Assembly: GCA_949287095.1 (NCBI GenBank)
Contig: CASEFA010000015.1
Span: 1-64,000, forward strand
DNA length: 64,000 nucleotides
Reading direction: 5' to 3'
Origin: an uncultured Bacillota bacterium
GTDB lineage: Bacteria; Bacillota; Clostridia; Peptostreptococcales; Anaerovoracaceae
The translations under genes and the position numbers were made by a program. Below are positions 51,626-60,017 of this stretch, piece after piece. How positions within the stretch are numbered: the first letter of the stretch is position 1; each line of letters opens with the position of its first letter. The notes beneath the pieces are model-generated. The model worked only from the letters and a program-made list of their open reading frames with translations, was not told the origin of the DNA and did not search any database.

Positions 51626-51745
51626 GCGTTTGACCTGACCGCCGCTAAAGGGGGATGAGGTCAAGGCGAAATTTGACATTGCAAAGGTTTTGAAGATTAA
51701 AGGTCAAGGAAACCGGCACCGCAGAGTGTAAAAGCCTTGACCTTT
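51626..51745 (+). repeat. 120-bp double-hairpin element, copy C
   Basis: Same length and layout as copy A, same orientation, about 58% identical overall. Both stems are kept: TTGACCT/AGGTCAA (hairpin 1) and AAAGGTCAAGG (51699-51709) with CCTTGACCTTT (51735-51745, hairpin 2). Loops and the central 51682-51698 segment are diverged. No nuclease-like gene is next to it. Confidence 0.75.
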
Positions 51746-51816
51746 TTGCACACTTTGCAGGAGCACCGGCCTGCGCGCCATTTCTAAACAAATTAAACGC
51801 AATTATGTAAATATCC

Positions 51817-51852
51817 TTGACTTATTGTATACGTAGAGGTATACTTGTATAC
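51817..51852 (+). promoter_or_regulatory. Promoter and triple GTATAC operator of the citrate operon
   Basis: TTGACT (51817-51822), 17-bp spacer, TATACT (51840-51845). GTATAC occurs at 51827-51832 (spacer), 51839-51844 (over the -10) and 51847-51852 (start region). TTGTATAC-type half sites fit FadR/FCD-class GntR regulators, and one is encoded two genes downstream. Confidence 0.75.
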
Positions 51853-51918
51853 ACGCACGAAAGGCGGAGAAAAACTCTCGCCGAAATATCCCATACGATA
51901 TGAAAAGGAGGTCAAGGA

Positions 51919-53277
51919 ATGCTGGAACTGTCGAGAAAGAGCAACCTGTTAGAGGAATCGGATTTCAAGTATCCACTTCAGGACGTTGAAAAGCCGAACC
52001 TTTACAGACAGATATATAACTACGAGGAAGTGCCGAAGGTGGGCTTCAACCACAGGCGCGTACCTATGAATATGCCGGAGGACATCTGGATAACCGACAC
52101 GTCTTTCAGAGACGGCCAGCAGTCCATGGAGCCTTACACGGTAAAGCAGATAGTGGATCTGTATAAGCTGATGGCAAAGCTGGGCGGGCCCTACGGAATC
52201 ATCAGGCAGTCGGAGTTTTTCATTTACACCGACAGGGACAGAGAGGCTGTCGAGAAGTGCATGGAACTGGGATACAAGTTCCCGGAGATAACCACGTGGA
52301 TAAGGGCAAATAAGAAGGACTTCAGGATGGTGAAGGAACTGGGGATAAAGGAGACGGGAATTCTGGTATCCTGCAGCGACTATCACATATTCAGGAAGAT
52401 GAAGATGACCAGGCGGCAGGTGGTGGACTACTATATGGAGACCATAAGAGATGCCTTTGAGGCGGGAGTGGTTCCAAGGTGCCACCTGGAGGATATAACG
52501 AGAGCGGACTTTTACGGATTCGTCGTACCGTTCGTAAACGAGATAATGAACCTGTCAAAGGAAGCGGGAATTCCGGTAAAGATAAGAGCCTGCGACACCA
52601 TGGGCTACGGAGTGCCTTACACCGAGGCGGCTCTTCCGAGGAGCGTGGCGGGAATCATGTACGGACTTCAGCACTATTCAGGCGTTCCAAGCGAGATGCT
52701 GGAGTGGCACGGACATAACGACTTCTACAAAGCCGTAGCAAATGCGTCTACCGCATGGCTTTACGGAGCGTCGGCGGTAAACTGCTCCCTTCTCGGAATA
52801 GGAGAGAGAACGGGAAACGTGCCTCTTGAGGCCATGGTTTTCGAATATGCATCTCTGAGGGGCTCTCTTGACGGAATGGACCCGACGGCCATAACGGAGA
52901 TTGCAAGGTATTTCAGAGATGAAATGGGATACGACATTCCTCCTATGACGCCTTTTGTGGGAGACAGCTTCAATGTGACAAAAGCCGGAATCCACGCGGA
53001 CGGCCTTATGAAGGACGAAGAAATCTACAACATCTTCAACACCAGAAAAATACTGGGAAGAGCGCCGGGAGTGGCAATTTCCAACACCAGCGGCCTTGCG
53101 GGAATAGCGTACTGGATAAACGATCACTACGGCCTTACGGGAAGCGACATGGTGGATAAGGACAGCGAAATCGTAGTAAAGCTCAAGGAATGGGTGGACG
53201 AGATGTACTCCGGCGGCAGAACCACATGCCTTTCGAACAGAGAGCTGGAGGATAAAATTAAGGAGCTGAGAAAATGA
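51919..53277 (+). CDS. Re-type citrate synthase / homocitrate synthase family
   Basis: A 452-residue member of the HMGL/isopropylmalate-synthase superfamily. Catalytic features: TDTSFRDGQQS (60-70), CHLEDITRADFYGFV, KIRACDTMGYG and WHGHNDFYKAVAN (metal His pair near 263). Length and context (aconitase and isocitrate dehydrogenase downstream, no si-citrate synthase) match the Re-citrate synthase known from Clostridium kluyveri, which condenses acetyl-CoA with oxaloacetate. Homocitrate or isopropylmalate synthase is less likely. AAGGAGG precedes the ATG. Confidence 0.85.
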   Translation: MLELSRKSNLLEESDFKYPLQDVEKPNLYRQIYNYEEVPKVGFNHRRVPMNMPEDIWITDTSFRDGQQSMEPYTVKQIVDLYKLMAKLGGPYGIIRQSEFFIYTDRDREAVEKCMELGYKFPEITTWIRANKKDFRMVKELGIKETGILVSCSDYHIFRKMKMTRRQVVDYYMETIRDAFEAGVVPRCHLEDITRADFYGFVVPFVNEIMNLSKEAGIPVKIRACDTMGYGVPYTEAALPRSVAGIMYGLQHYSGVPSEMLEWHGHNDFYKAVANASTAWLYGASAVNCSLLGIGERTGNVPLEAMVFEYASLRGSLDGMDPTAITEIARYFRDEMGYDIPPMTPFVGDSFNVTKAGIHADGLMKDEEIYNIFNTRKILGRAPGVAISNTSGLAGIAYWINDHYGLTGSDMVDKDSEIVVKLKEWVDEMYSGGRTTCLSNRELEDKIKELRK

Positions 53278-53942
53278 TAGAGTATAAGAACGTGTCCCTG
53301 GCGAATCAGGTTTACGATGAACTGGAGCTTAAGATTTTGAGCGGCGCTCTGCCAAAAGGTGAAGTGCTGACAGAAAAGAAGCTTTCAGCGGAAATGGGAG
53401 TGAGCAGAACTCCTATAAGAGAGGCCCTGAGCAGACTGGTCTTCGAAAGGCTCATAAAGGAAACGCCTACGGGAAATGTGGTGCTGGGAATCTCCGATAA
53501 AGACGTGGATGACGCTTTTGAGGTGAAGAGGAGAATAGAAGTCCTGGCTACCAGAAGAGCCTGCGAGAATATCACGGAAAAGGGCCTTGAGGAGCTTAAG
53601 GACATCGTGGAGAGGCAGGAGTTTTACGCCCGGAAGGAAGACGCATACAAAGTGCGCGACCTGGACACGGAGTTTCACGATGTAATATACAAAGAGTGTG
53701 GAAGCTCGGTAATGGAGGGAATCCTTTCACCCCTTCACCATAAGCTGATGAAATTCAGACGGGCGTCTCTGGAGCTTGAACACAGGATAATGGATTCGGT
53801 GGCAGAGCACAAGGCCATATACGAGGCTATAAAGGAGGGGGACGGAGACAAGGTGGACACCCTTATCCTCATCCATCTGGAGCACGCATATAACAGCATA
53901 GTGGAAGTAACACGCAGAGAAGAAAGCACGGAGGTTAAATAA
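53274..53942 (+). CDS. GntR-family regulator, FCD (FadR) subfamily
   Basis: A 222-residue dimeric repressor. The N-terminal winged helix has VYDELELKILSGALPKGEVLTEKKLSAEMGVSRTPIREAL (visible up to ~50), and the all-helical FCD ligand domain supplies metal-site His residues (TEFHDVIY, VAEHKAIYEAI, LIHLEHAY). It overlaps the citrate synthase stop by four bases and abuts the aconitase start. It probably binds the GTATAC sites and senses a dicarboxylate or tricarboxylate. Confidence 0.88.
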   Translation: MIEYKNVSLANQVYDELELKILSGALPKGEVLTEKKLSAEMGVSRTPIREALSRLVFERLIKETPTGNVVLGISDKDVDDAFEVKRRIEVLATRRACENITEKGLEELKDIVERQEFYARKEDAYKVRDLDTEFHDVIYKECGSSVMEGILSPLHHKLMKFRRASLELEHRIMDSVAEHKAIYEAIKEGDGDKVDTLILIHLEHAYNSIVEVTRREESTEVK

Positions 53943-55871
53943 ATGGGACTTACCATAGCCGAAAAGATAATAAAGGCTCACCTCGTATCCGGAGAGATGA
54001 AAACCGGGGAGGAAATAGCCCTCAAAATAGATCAGACCCTTACACAGGACGCCACGGGAACCATGGCATATCTGGAGTTTGAGACCATGGGAATTCCGAG
54101 AGTGAAGACGGAGCTTTCTGTGGCGTACATCGACCATAACACGCTCCAGTCGGGATTTATGAATGCGGACGACCACAGGTTCATACGCTCCATGGCTGCC
54201 CGCTACGGACTTTACTTCTCAAGGCCGGGAAACGGCATATGCCATCAGGTTCACCTAGAAAGGTTCGGAAGGCCGGGAAAGACCCTCATCGGCTCCGACA
54301 GCCATACCCCTACGGGAGGAGGAATAGGAATGCTGGCCATGGGAGCGGGGGGCCAGGACGTTGCCGTCGCCATGGGAGGCGGAGCCTATCACATCACCAT
54401 GCCTAAGATGTACAGGGTGGAGCTTACGGGCAGACTGAGACCTTTCGCTACCGCAAAGGATGTTAGCCTTGAACTTTTGAGACGGATTTCCGTCAAAGGC
54501 GGCGTAGGGGCAATCATCGAGTGGGGCGGCGAAGGCGTGAAGACTTTGTCGGTGCCGGAGAGAGCCACCATCACCAACATGGGTACGGAGACCGGAGCGA
54601 CCACGTCCATCTTCCCGTCGGACGAGGTGACGAGGGAGTTCCTTAAGGCTGAAGGAAGAGAAGAGGCGTGGACGGAGCTTAAGAGCGACGATGACGCCGT
54701 TTACGATAAGATAATAGAGATAGACCTTTCGGAGCTGGAGCCGATGATAGCGTGTCCACACAGCCCAGACAACGTGAAAAAAGTTTCGGAGCTTAAGGAC
54801 GTGAAGGTGGATCAGGTATGCATAGGTTCCTGCACCAATTCCTCCCTCTACGACATGCTTAAAGTGGCGGAAATCCTGAAGGGGAAGGTGGTAAATCCAG
54901 ATGTGAGCCTTTCCGTTTCACCGGGGTCAAAGCAGGTTCTTACCATGCTTGCGGACTGCGGAGCTCTTTCCGATATCCTGGCTGCCGGAGCAAGAGTCCT
55001 CGAGTGCGCATGCGGGCCGTGCATAGGTATGGGCTTTTCCCCTAATTCAGGAGGCGTATCTTTACGAACCTTTAACAGGAATTTTGAAGGAAGGTCGGGA
55101 ACGGCGGACGGACAGGTGTATCTGGTATCCCCTGAAACCGCGGCGGCTTCCGCCCTGACGGGATATATAACGAATCCGATGACCTTAGGCGACGAGATAA
55201 AGGTGCAGATGCCGGAAACCTTCAAAATAGACGATTCCGCCATAGAACCGCCGCTGCCGCCGGAGAAGGCGGCCGAAGTGGAGATTCAGAGAGGCCCGAA
55301 TATAAAGCCTTTCCCTGACGGCGATCCTCTGCCTGACGAGTTTAAAGCCGAGCTGGTGTTGAAGGTGGGAGACAACATCACGACGGATCACATAATGCCG
55401 GCCGGCTCTAAAATCCTTCCGTACAGGTCGAATATACCTCACCTGTCTCAGTACTGCTTCGGTGTGTGCGATGAGACATTCCCGGATCGCGCAAAGGCGG
55501 CAGGCCGCAGCATAGTCCTGGGCGGCTCCAACTACGGACAGGGCTCGTCAAGAGAACACGCGGCGCTGGTTCCACTCTATCTGGGAGTGAGGGTGGTAAT
55601 AGCAAAGAGCTTTGCGAGAATACATGCCGCCAACCTTATAAACGCAGGTATTCTGCCTTTGACGCTGGCGGAGGCCGGAGATTACGACTTAATCGAACAG
55701 GGAGATACCCTTAAAATCACAGGAATATATGAAAGCCTTGATTCGGGCGCATTCAGACTGAACGATATAACTAAAGGAAAGACCTTTGACCTTAAGGGAG
55801 AGTTTACCGAAAGACAGAAGGCCATACTCAAAGCTGGAGGACTTCTGAAATACGTGGCTTCGGAGGAATAG
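53943..55871 (+). CDS. acn: Aconitate hydratase
   Basis: A 642-residue [4Fe-4S] enzyme interconverting citrate and isocitrate. GSDSHTPTGGGIGMLAMGAGG, the cluster Cys in CIGSCTNSS (~297), CACGPC (~355-358), and the swivel-domain GSNYGQGSSREHAALVP plus RIHAANLINAGILPL are intact. The ~640-residue length matches the anaerobe/mitochondrial-type short aconitases. It starts at the base after the gntR stop. Confidence 0.95.
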   Translation: MGLTIAEKIIKAHLVSGEMKTGEEIALKIDQTLTQDATGTMAYLEFETMGIPRVKTELSVAYIDHNTLQSGFMNADDHRFIRSMAARYGLYFSRPGNGICHQVHLERFGRPGKTLIGSDSHTPTGGGIGMLAMGAGGQDVAVAMGGGAYHITMPKMYRVELTGRLRPFATAKDVSLELLRRISVKGGVGAIIEWGGEGVKTLSVPERATITNMGTETGATTSIFPSDEVTREFLKAEGREEAWTELKSDDDAVYDKIIEIDLSELEPMIACPHSPDNVKKVSELKDVKVDQVCIGSCTNSSLYDMLKVAEILKGKVVNPDVSLSVSPGSKQVLTMLADCGALSDILAAGARVLECACGPCIGMGFSPNSGGVSLRTFNRNFEGRSGTADGQVYLVSPETAAASALTGYITNPMTLGDEIKVQMPETFKIDDSAIEPPLPPEKAAEVEIQRGPNIKPFPDGDPLPDEFKAELVLKVGDNITTDHIMPAGSKILPYRSNIPHLSQYCFGVCDETFPDRAKAAGRSIVLGGSNYGQGSSREHAALVPLYLGVRVVIAKSFARIHAANLINAGILPLTLAEAGDYDLIEQGDTLKITGIYESLDSGAFRLNDITKGKTFDLKGEFTERQKAILKAGGLLKYVASEE

Positions 55872-55872
55872 G

Positions 55873-57039
55873 ATGGACGAAAGAAAGTATATAGACGAGG
55901 CGGTAAGCGCCTTCAGAGCTCTTTTGGAAGAGCAGATAAAAAGACAGGACAAAATGGCTGCAGCCGCCGGGAGCCGCGAAGAAAACGGCGCAGACGGCGC
56001 AGTAAAGAAAGAGCAGGTAACCATAGGAATCGCATCAGGAGACGGAATAGGCCCTGTTATCATGGCAGAGGCCGTGAAGGTTTTAAAGACGCTGCTTAAA
56101 GATGAGCTGGCATCGGGGAAAGCAGAGCTTAAGGAAATCGAAGGACTCACCATAGAAAACCGTATGGCGAAGGGTGAAGCGGTTCCTGCGGAAGTTCTGA
56201 GCGAGATTAAAAAATGCGACGTCCTTCTTAAGGGTCCCACCACCACACCTAAGGGCGGAACTCTTGAGAGCGCAAATGTGACCCTGAGGAGAGAGCTTGA
56301 TCTTTACGCCAATGTGAGGCCGGTTCAGGTTCCCGGGGAAGGAATAGACTGGATGTTTTTCCGGGAAAATACCGAAGGGGAGTACGTGCTGGGAAGCCGG
56401 GGAATCGAAATTCCGGGCAGACTTTCCATGGACTTCAAGGTGACTACGGACGCCGGAACCCGCAGAATTGCAAGAGCAGCTTTTGATTATGCAAAGGCCG
56501 CAGGAAAGACTAAAGTGGCCATAGTCACCAAGGCCAACATAATGAAGAAAACCGACGGCAGCTTCTCCCGGATCTGCCATGAGGTGGCGGCCGATTACCC
56601 GGGCATTGAGGCGGACGACTGGTATATAGACATTATGACCGCAAACCTTGTGAACCCGGCGGTAAGACGTGATTTTCAGGTTTTCCTCATGCCTAACCTC
56701 TACGGGGACATATTGACCGATGAGGCCGCTGAGATTCAGGGCGGCGTGGGAACGGCGGGAAGCGCCAACATCGGAGACAGGTACGCCATGTTCGAAGCTA
56801 TCCACGGCTCCGCACCGAGAATGGTGGAGGAAGGACTTGCCGAATACGCGAATCCGGCCAGTATACTTAAGGCCTGCGAGATGATGTTAAGGCACGTAGG
56901 ATTTTCTGATAAGGCGGACAGGCTGGCTGAAGCTCTTGCCATATGCCTTGAAGAGGAAAAGAAAGTGGTCGTTACGGGAACTTCCGACGGCGCAAAGGCT
57001 GCGGAGTTTGGCGATTACGTGGCGTCGAAGCTGAAATAG
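55873..57039 (+). CDS. icd: Isocitrate dehydrogenase (isocitrate/isopropylmalate family)
   Basis: A 388-residue beta-decarboxylating dehydrogenase. GDGIGP opens the core at ~51, KGPTTTPKGG and ESANVTLRRELDLYANVRPV hold the substrate Ser and Arg residues, RENTEGEYV follows, and MPNLYGDILTDEAAEIQGGVG provides the metal Asp residues. Genome context (after aconitase) makes isocitrate the likely substrate, giving 2-oxoglutarate for glutamate. NAD versus NADP cannot be told. A ~48-residue Ala/Gly/charged N-terminal extension is unusual. Confidence 0.85.
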   Translation: MDERKYIDEAVSAFRALLEEQIKRQDKMAAAAGSREENGADGAVKKEQVTIGIASGDGIGPVIMAEAVKVLKTLLKDELASGKAELKEIEGLTIENRMAKGEAVPAEVLSEIKKCDVLLKGPTTTPKGGTLESANVTLRRELDLYANVRPVQVPGEGIDWMFFRENTEGEYVLGSRGIEIPGRLSMDFKVTTDAGTRRIARAAFDYAKAAGKTKVAIVTKANIMKKTDGSFSRICHEVAADYPGIEADDWYIDIMTANLVNPAVRRDFQVFLMPNLYGDILTDEAAEIQGGVGTAGSANIGDRYAMFEAIHGSAPRMVEEGLAEYANPASILKACEMMLRHVGFSDKADRLAEALAICLEEEKKVVVTGTSDGAKAAEFGDYVASKLK

Positions 57040-57086
57040 AAATGTGAAAAAACCATCAAAGTGTGCAAAAGTCGTCCATAAAGTGG

Positions 57087-57092
57087 TATAAT
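57087..57092 (+). promoter_or_regulatory. Extended -10 promoter of glpP
   Basis: Perfect TATAAT with TGG immediately upstream (extended -10), and a weak -35 (TGCAAA at 17 bp). About 40 bases before the glpP start. Confidence 0.6.
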
Positions 57093-57130
57093 ATAGGCAG
57101 AATATTTTTACCGGGAGAGAGAGGATGACA

Positions 57131-57688
57131 ATGGTAAAGGAATTTACAGGAAAGCCTATAGCGGCTGCAATCAGGACGGAAAGAGACTTCAGCACGGCGC
57201 TGAAATCAGACGTTGACATCGTATTTCTGCTTCATTCCAGCATTATGACGGTGAATCAGTCGGTTAAGGAGATTCACAGCTTCGGAAAGAAAGCTTTTAT
57301 TCACGTGGATTTCGCAGAAGGTATAGGAAAGGACAGAGCGGGGCTCGAGTTCCTCGCAAAGCAGGGGGTAGATGGGGTTCTGACCACCAGAACGGGAATC
57401 GTGAAGATGGCCAAGGAGCTTAACATGATTGCCGTTCAGAGATTCTTTCTGGTGGATTCCCATTCCCTCGGAACATCTTTGGAATCGATAAATATCGCAA
57501 AACCGGACATAATAGAGATTATGCCCGGTATTGTCACGAAGAAAATCAGGGAGTTCGGTGAAAAGACCAATCTGCCTATAATCGCAGGTGGTCTCATTGA
57601 AACCGAAGAAGAGGTGAGAGCGGCTCTTGCCGCCGGAGCGGACATCGTGTCCACCGGTGAAGCCGGACTCTGGAACATAAAGCTTTAG
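57131..57688 (+). CDS. glpP: GlpP-type glycerol-3-phosphate-responsive antiterminator
   Basis: A 185-residue TIM-barrel-like RNA-binding protein. Motifs: FLLHSSIMTVNQSV, AFIHVDFAEGIGKDRAGLEFLA, DGVLTTRTGIV, RFFLVDSHSL, PDIIEIMPGIV and PIIAGGLIETEEEV, all typical of GlpP. It normally lets transcription read through leader terminators of glpFK or glpD when glycerol-3-phosphate is present; none of those genes is nearby. ATG 57131 is better spaced from GAGAGAGG than ATG 57125. Confidence 0.9.
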   Translation: MVKEFTGKPIAAAIRTERDFSTALKSDVDIVFLLHSSIMTVNQSVKEIHSFGKKAFIHVDFAEGIGKDRAGLEFLAKQGVDGVLTTRTGIVKMAKELNMIAVQRFFLVDSHSLGTSLESINIAKPDIIEIMPGIVTKKIREFGEKTNLPIIAGGLIETEEEVRAALAAGADIVSTGEAGLWNIKL

Positions 57689-57709
57689 ACCTTAAGGAAG
57701 GAGACAGCT

Positions 57710-59365
57710 ATGAAAATCGAGTTTTGTGGAGCTTCCACGGGAGTTACGGGATCGTGCCATCTTCTGACCAGCGGAGATCATAAGATACTTTTGGACTGCG
57801 GTCAGTTTCAGGGGGGAAAGGCTCAGGAGGCCATGAATTACGAGCCGTTTCCTTTTGAACCATCGGAAATTGAATGCGTGGTCTTAAGCCACGCCCATAT
57901 CGACCACTGCGGAAGGCTTCCTCTTCTCATGAAGAGAGGTTTTCGCGGAAAGATATACTGCACCGACGCTACGGCGGATCTCCTTGACGTAATGCTGAAA
58001 GACAGCGGCTACATTCACGAAAAGGACGCTGAGTGGCAGAACAGAAAGGCAGAAAGATCGGGAAGAAAGAAGGTGGAGCCTCTCTACACCTATGAGGATT
58101 CCGTAAAGACTCTGGAACTCGTTCAGCCTGTTCTCTACGACCAGCTCATAAATCTTAACGACGACATGAGAATCGTCTTTAACGACGCAGGACATATTCT
58201 GGGATCCGCCATCATAGAGCTCTGGGTAAAGGAAGGGGACGGAGAATCCAAGATAGTCTTTTCCGGAGACCTTGGCATGACGGACAGACCTATACTGAGA
58301 GATCCGACGTATATAAAGAAAGCTGATTACGTCATAATGGAAACCACATACGGAGACAGGGTTCATCCGGCTAACTCCACCAGCATAGAGCAGCTTCTGG
58401 ACATAGTCCTTAAGACCATAAAGCGGGGAGGAACCGTCGTGATTCCGTCCTTTGCCGTAGGAAGAACGCAGGAGCTCATATTCGAGTTCAACAAGTTCTA
58501 TGACGAGCATTCGGAGTACAGGAAAGACCTTGACAAGGTAATGGTGTACGTGGACAGCCCTATGGCGACTACCGCTACGGAAGTGTTCAGGAAGAACGCC
58601 CAGGTCTTTGATGAGGAGACGAAGGAGTACATCCTTAAAGGGGATAATCCTCTGGACTTTAAAAATCTCAGGTTCACCAGAAGCACCGCAGAGTCTCAGG
58701 CTCTAAATATGAACAAGGAGCCTAAGGTTATAATTTCAGCCAGCGGCATGTGCGAAGCCGGCAGAATAAGACATCATCTGAAGCACAATCTCTGGGACAG
58801 CAGAAACAGCGTCATATTCGTAGGATATCAGGCAGAAGGAACCCTCGGAAGAGCCCTCATAAACGGAGCAAAGGAGATTACTCTCTTTGGCGAGGAGATT
58901 CAGGTTAACGCCGAGATATATAACCTGGAGGGATTTTCGGGTCACGCGGACAGAAACGCGCTCTTTGCCTGGGCAGCAGCTTTCAGGCAGAAGCCGAAGC
59001 AGATTTTCCTCGTTCACGGCGAGCACGACGCAAAGGTTTCCTTTGCTAAGCTTCTGGAGGAAAAGCTGGGATACAATCCTGTAGTCGTAACCGGAAACTC
59101 CGAGTTTGAATTAGACCTTAACACGGCTGAGATTCTCAATATGGAAAGCGCTGAAAAGCGGGAGGCCGAGTACGAGGAGATACAGGAAGTGAGAAACAAG
59201 ATTTCGGATATTCACGAAGAGATAGAGCACATCCTTTACAATGCGGATCTGGCCATGGGAAGCAACATCTCAGAGGACAAGATGATAAAGATAAACAACA
59301 TCGTTCAGGAGCTTGCCAAGGCTACCGTAAACCTTGGATCTGCAGTTACGGAGGAGGACAGATAG
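57710..59365 (+). CDS. Metallo-beta-lactamase/beta-CASP hydrolase (RNase-like)
   Basis: A 551-residue predicted nuclease of the beta-CASP clan (YsgE/CPSF-73-like). HAHIDHCG (61-68) is the zinc site, with later His/Asp ligands in HILGSAI and GDLGMTDRP. The beta-CASP part has VIPSFAVGRTQELI and ISASGMCEAGRIRHHL; the C-terminal GFSGHADRNAL and FLVHGEHDAK close the active site. It likely processes RNA in the cytosol. A ~60-residue charged helix (from KREAEYEEIQEV) is added at the C-terminus. Confidence 0.88.
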   Translation: MKIEFCGASTGVTGSCHLLTSGDHKILLDCGQFQGGKAQEAMNYEPFPFEPSEIECVVLSHAHIDHCGRLPLLMKRGFRGKIYCTDATADLLDVMLKDSGYIHEKDAEWQNRKAERSGRKKVEPLYTYEDSVKTLELVQPVLYDQLINLNDDMRIVFNDAGHILGSAIIELWVKEGDGESKIVFSGDLGMTDRPILRDPTYIKKADYVIMETTYGDRVHPANSTSIEQLLDIVLKTIKRGGTVVIPSFAVGRTQELIFEFNKFYDEHSEYRKDLDKVMVYVDSPMATTATEVFRKNAQVFDEETKEYILKGDNPLDFKNLRFTRSTAESQALNMNKEPKVIISASGMCEAGRIRHHLKHNLWDSRNSVIFVGYQAEGTLGRALINGAKEITLFGEEIQVNAEIYNLEGFSGHADRNALFAWAAAFRQKPKQIFLVHGEHDAKVSFAKLLEEKLGYNPVVVTGNSEFELDLNTAEILNMESAEKREAEYEEIQEVRNKISDIHEEIEHILYNADLAMGSNISEDKMIKINNIVQELAKATVNLGSAVTEEDR

Positions 59366-59366
59366 A

Positions 59367-59984
59367 ATGGATTATCCTATTGTAATCGGAATTGCAGGGG
59401 GTACGGGTTCGGGAAAGAGCACCATAATAAAGAAGATAAAAGAGCAGTTCAACGACGCCGTGACCATTTTGAGCCACGATTACTACTACAAGGCCCACGA
59501 TGATCTGACGTACGAGGAGAGGACGAAACTTAACTACGACCATCCCGACGCCTTTGACACGGACCTTATGGTAGAGCACATCAAAGCCCTTAAGAGGGGA
59601 GAGTTCGTTGAGAGACCGTCCTACGATTTCTCCGTCCACAACAGGAGAAAGGAGACGGTCACGGTAGTTCCTTCAAAGGTGATAATCGTGGAGGGAATAC
59701 TTATCTTCGAGAACGTTGAGCTTCTGGACATGTTCGACATAAAGGTTTTCGTGGATACCGACGCCGACGTGAGAATCATAAGGAGAATACTCAGGGACGT
59801 CAAGGAAAGGGGAAGAACCCTTGAATCGGTGATAAACCAGTATCTCACCACGGTAAAGCTCATGCACGAGCAGTTCGTGGAGCCGAGCAAGAAAAATGCG
59901 GACATAATTATTCCGGAGGGAGGATACAACACCGTCGCCATCGAGATGCTGAATCAGAGAATCAGAGCGCTTTTAGGAGATTGA
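59367..59984 (+). CDS. udk: Uridine kinase
   Basis: A 206-residue P-loop kinase phosphorylating uridine and cytidine in pyrimidine salvage. GIAGGTGSGKST (8-19), the HDYYYK and NYDHPDAFDTDL segments, YDFSVHNR, and EGILIFENVELLDMFDIKVFVDTDADVR match the family. GAGGAGG lies eight bases before ATG 59367, and the ribosome site sits inside the end of the preceding gene. Confidence 0.95.
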   Translation: MDYPIVIGIAGGTGSGKSTIIKKIKEQFNDAVTILSHDYYYKAHDDLTYEERTKLNYDHPDAFDTDLMVEHIKALKRGEFVERPSYDFSVHNRRKETVTVVPSKVIIVEGILIFENVELLDMFDIKVFVDTDADVRIIRRILRDVKERGRTLESVINQYLTTVKLMHEQFVEPSKKNADIIIPEGGYNTVAIEMLNQRIRALLGD

Positions 59985-60017
59985 CAGACGAACGGAAATA
60001 CAAGGAGGGTTAATAAA

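Noticed and set aside
51909-51918. Fourth copy of the GGTCAAGG element before the citrate synthase gene
   Set aside because: GGTCAAGG there is part of the AAGGAGG ribosome site region and has no partner stem nearby.
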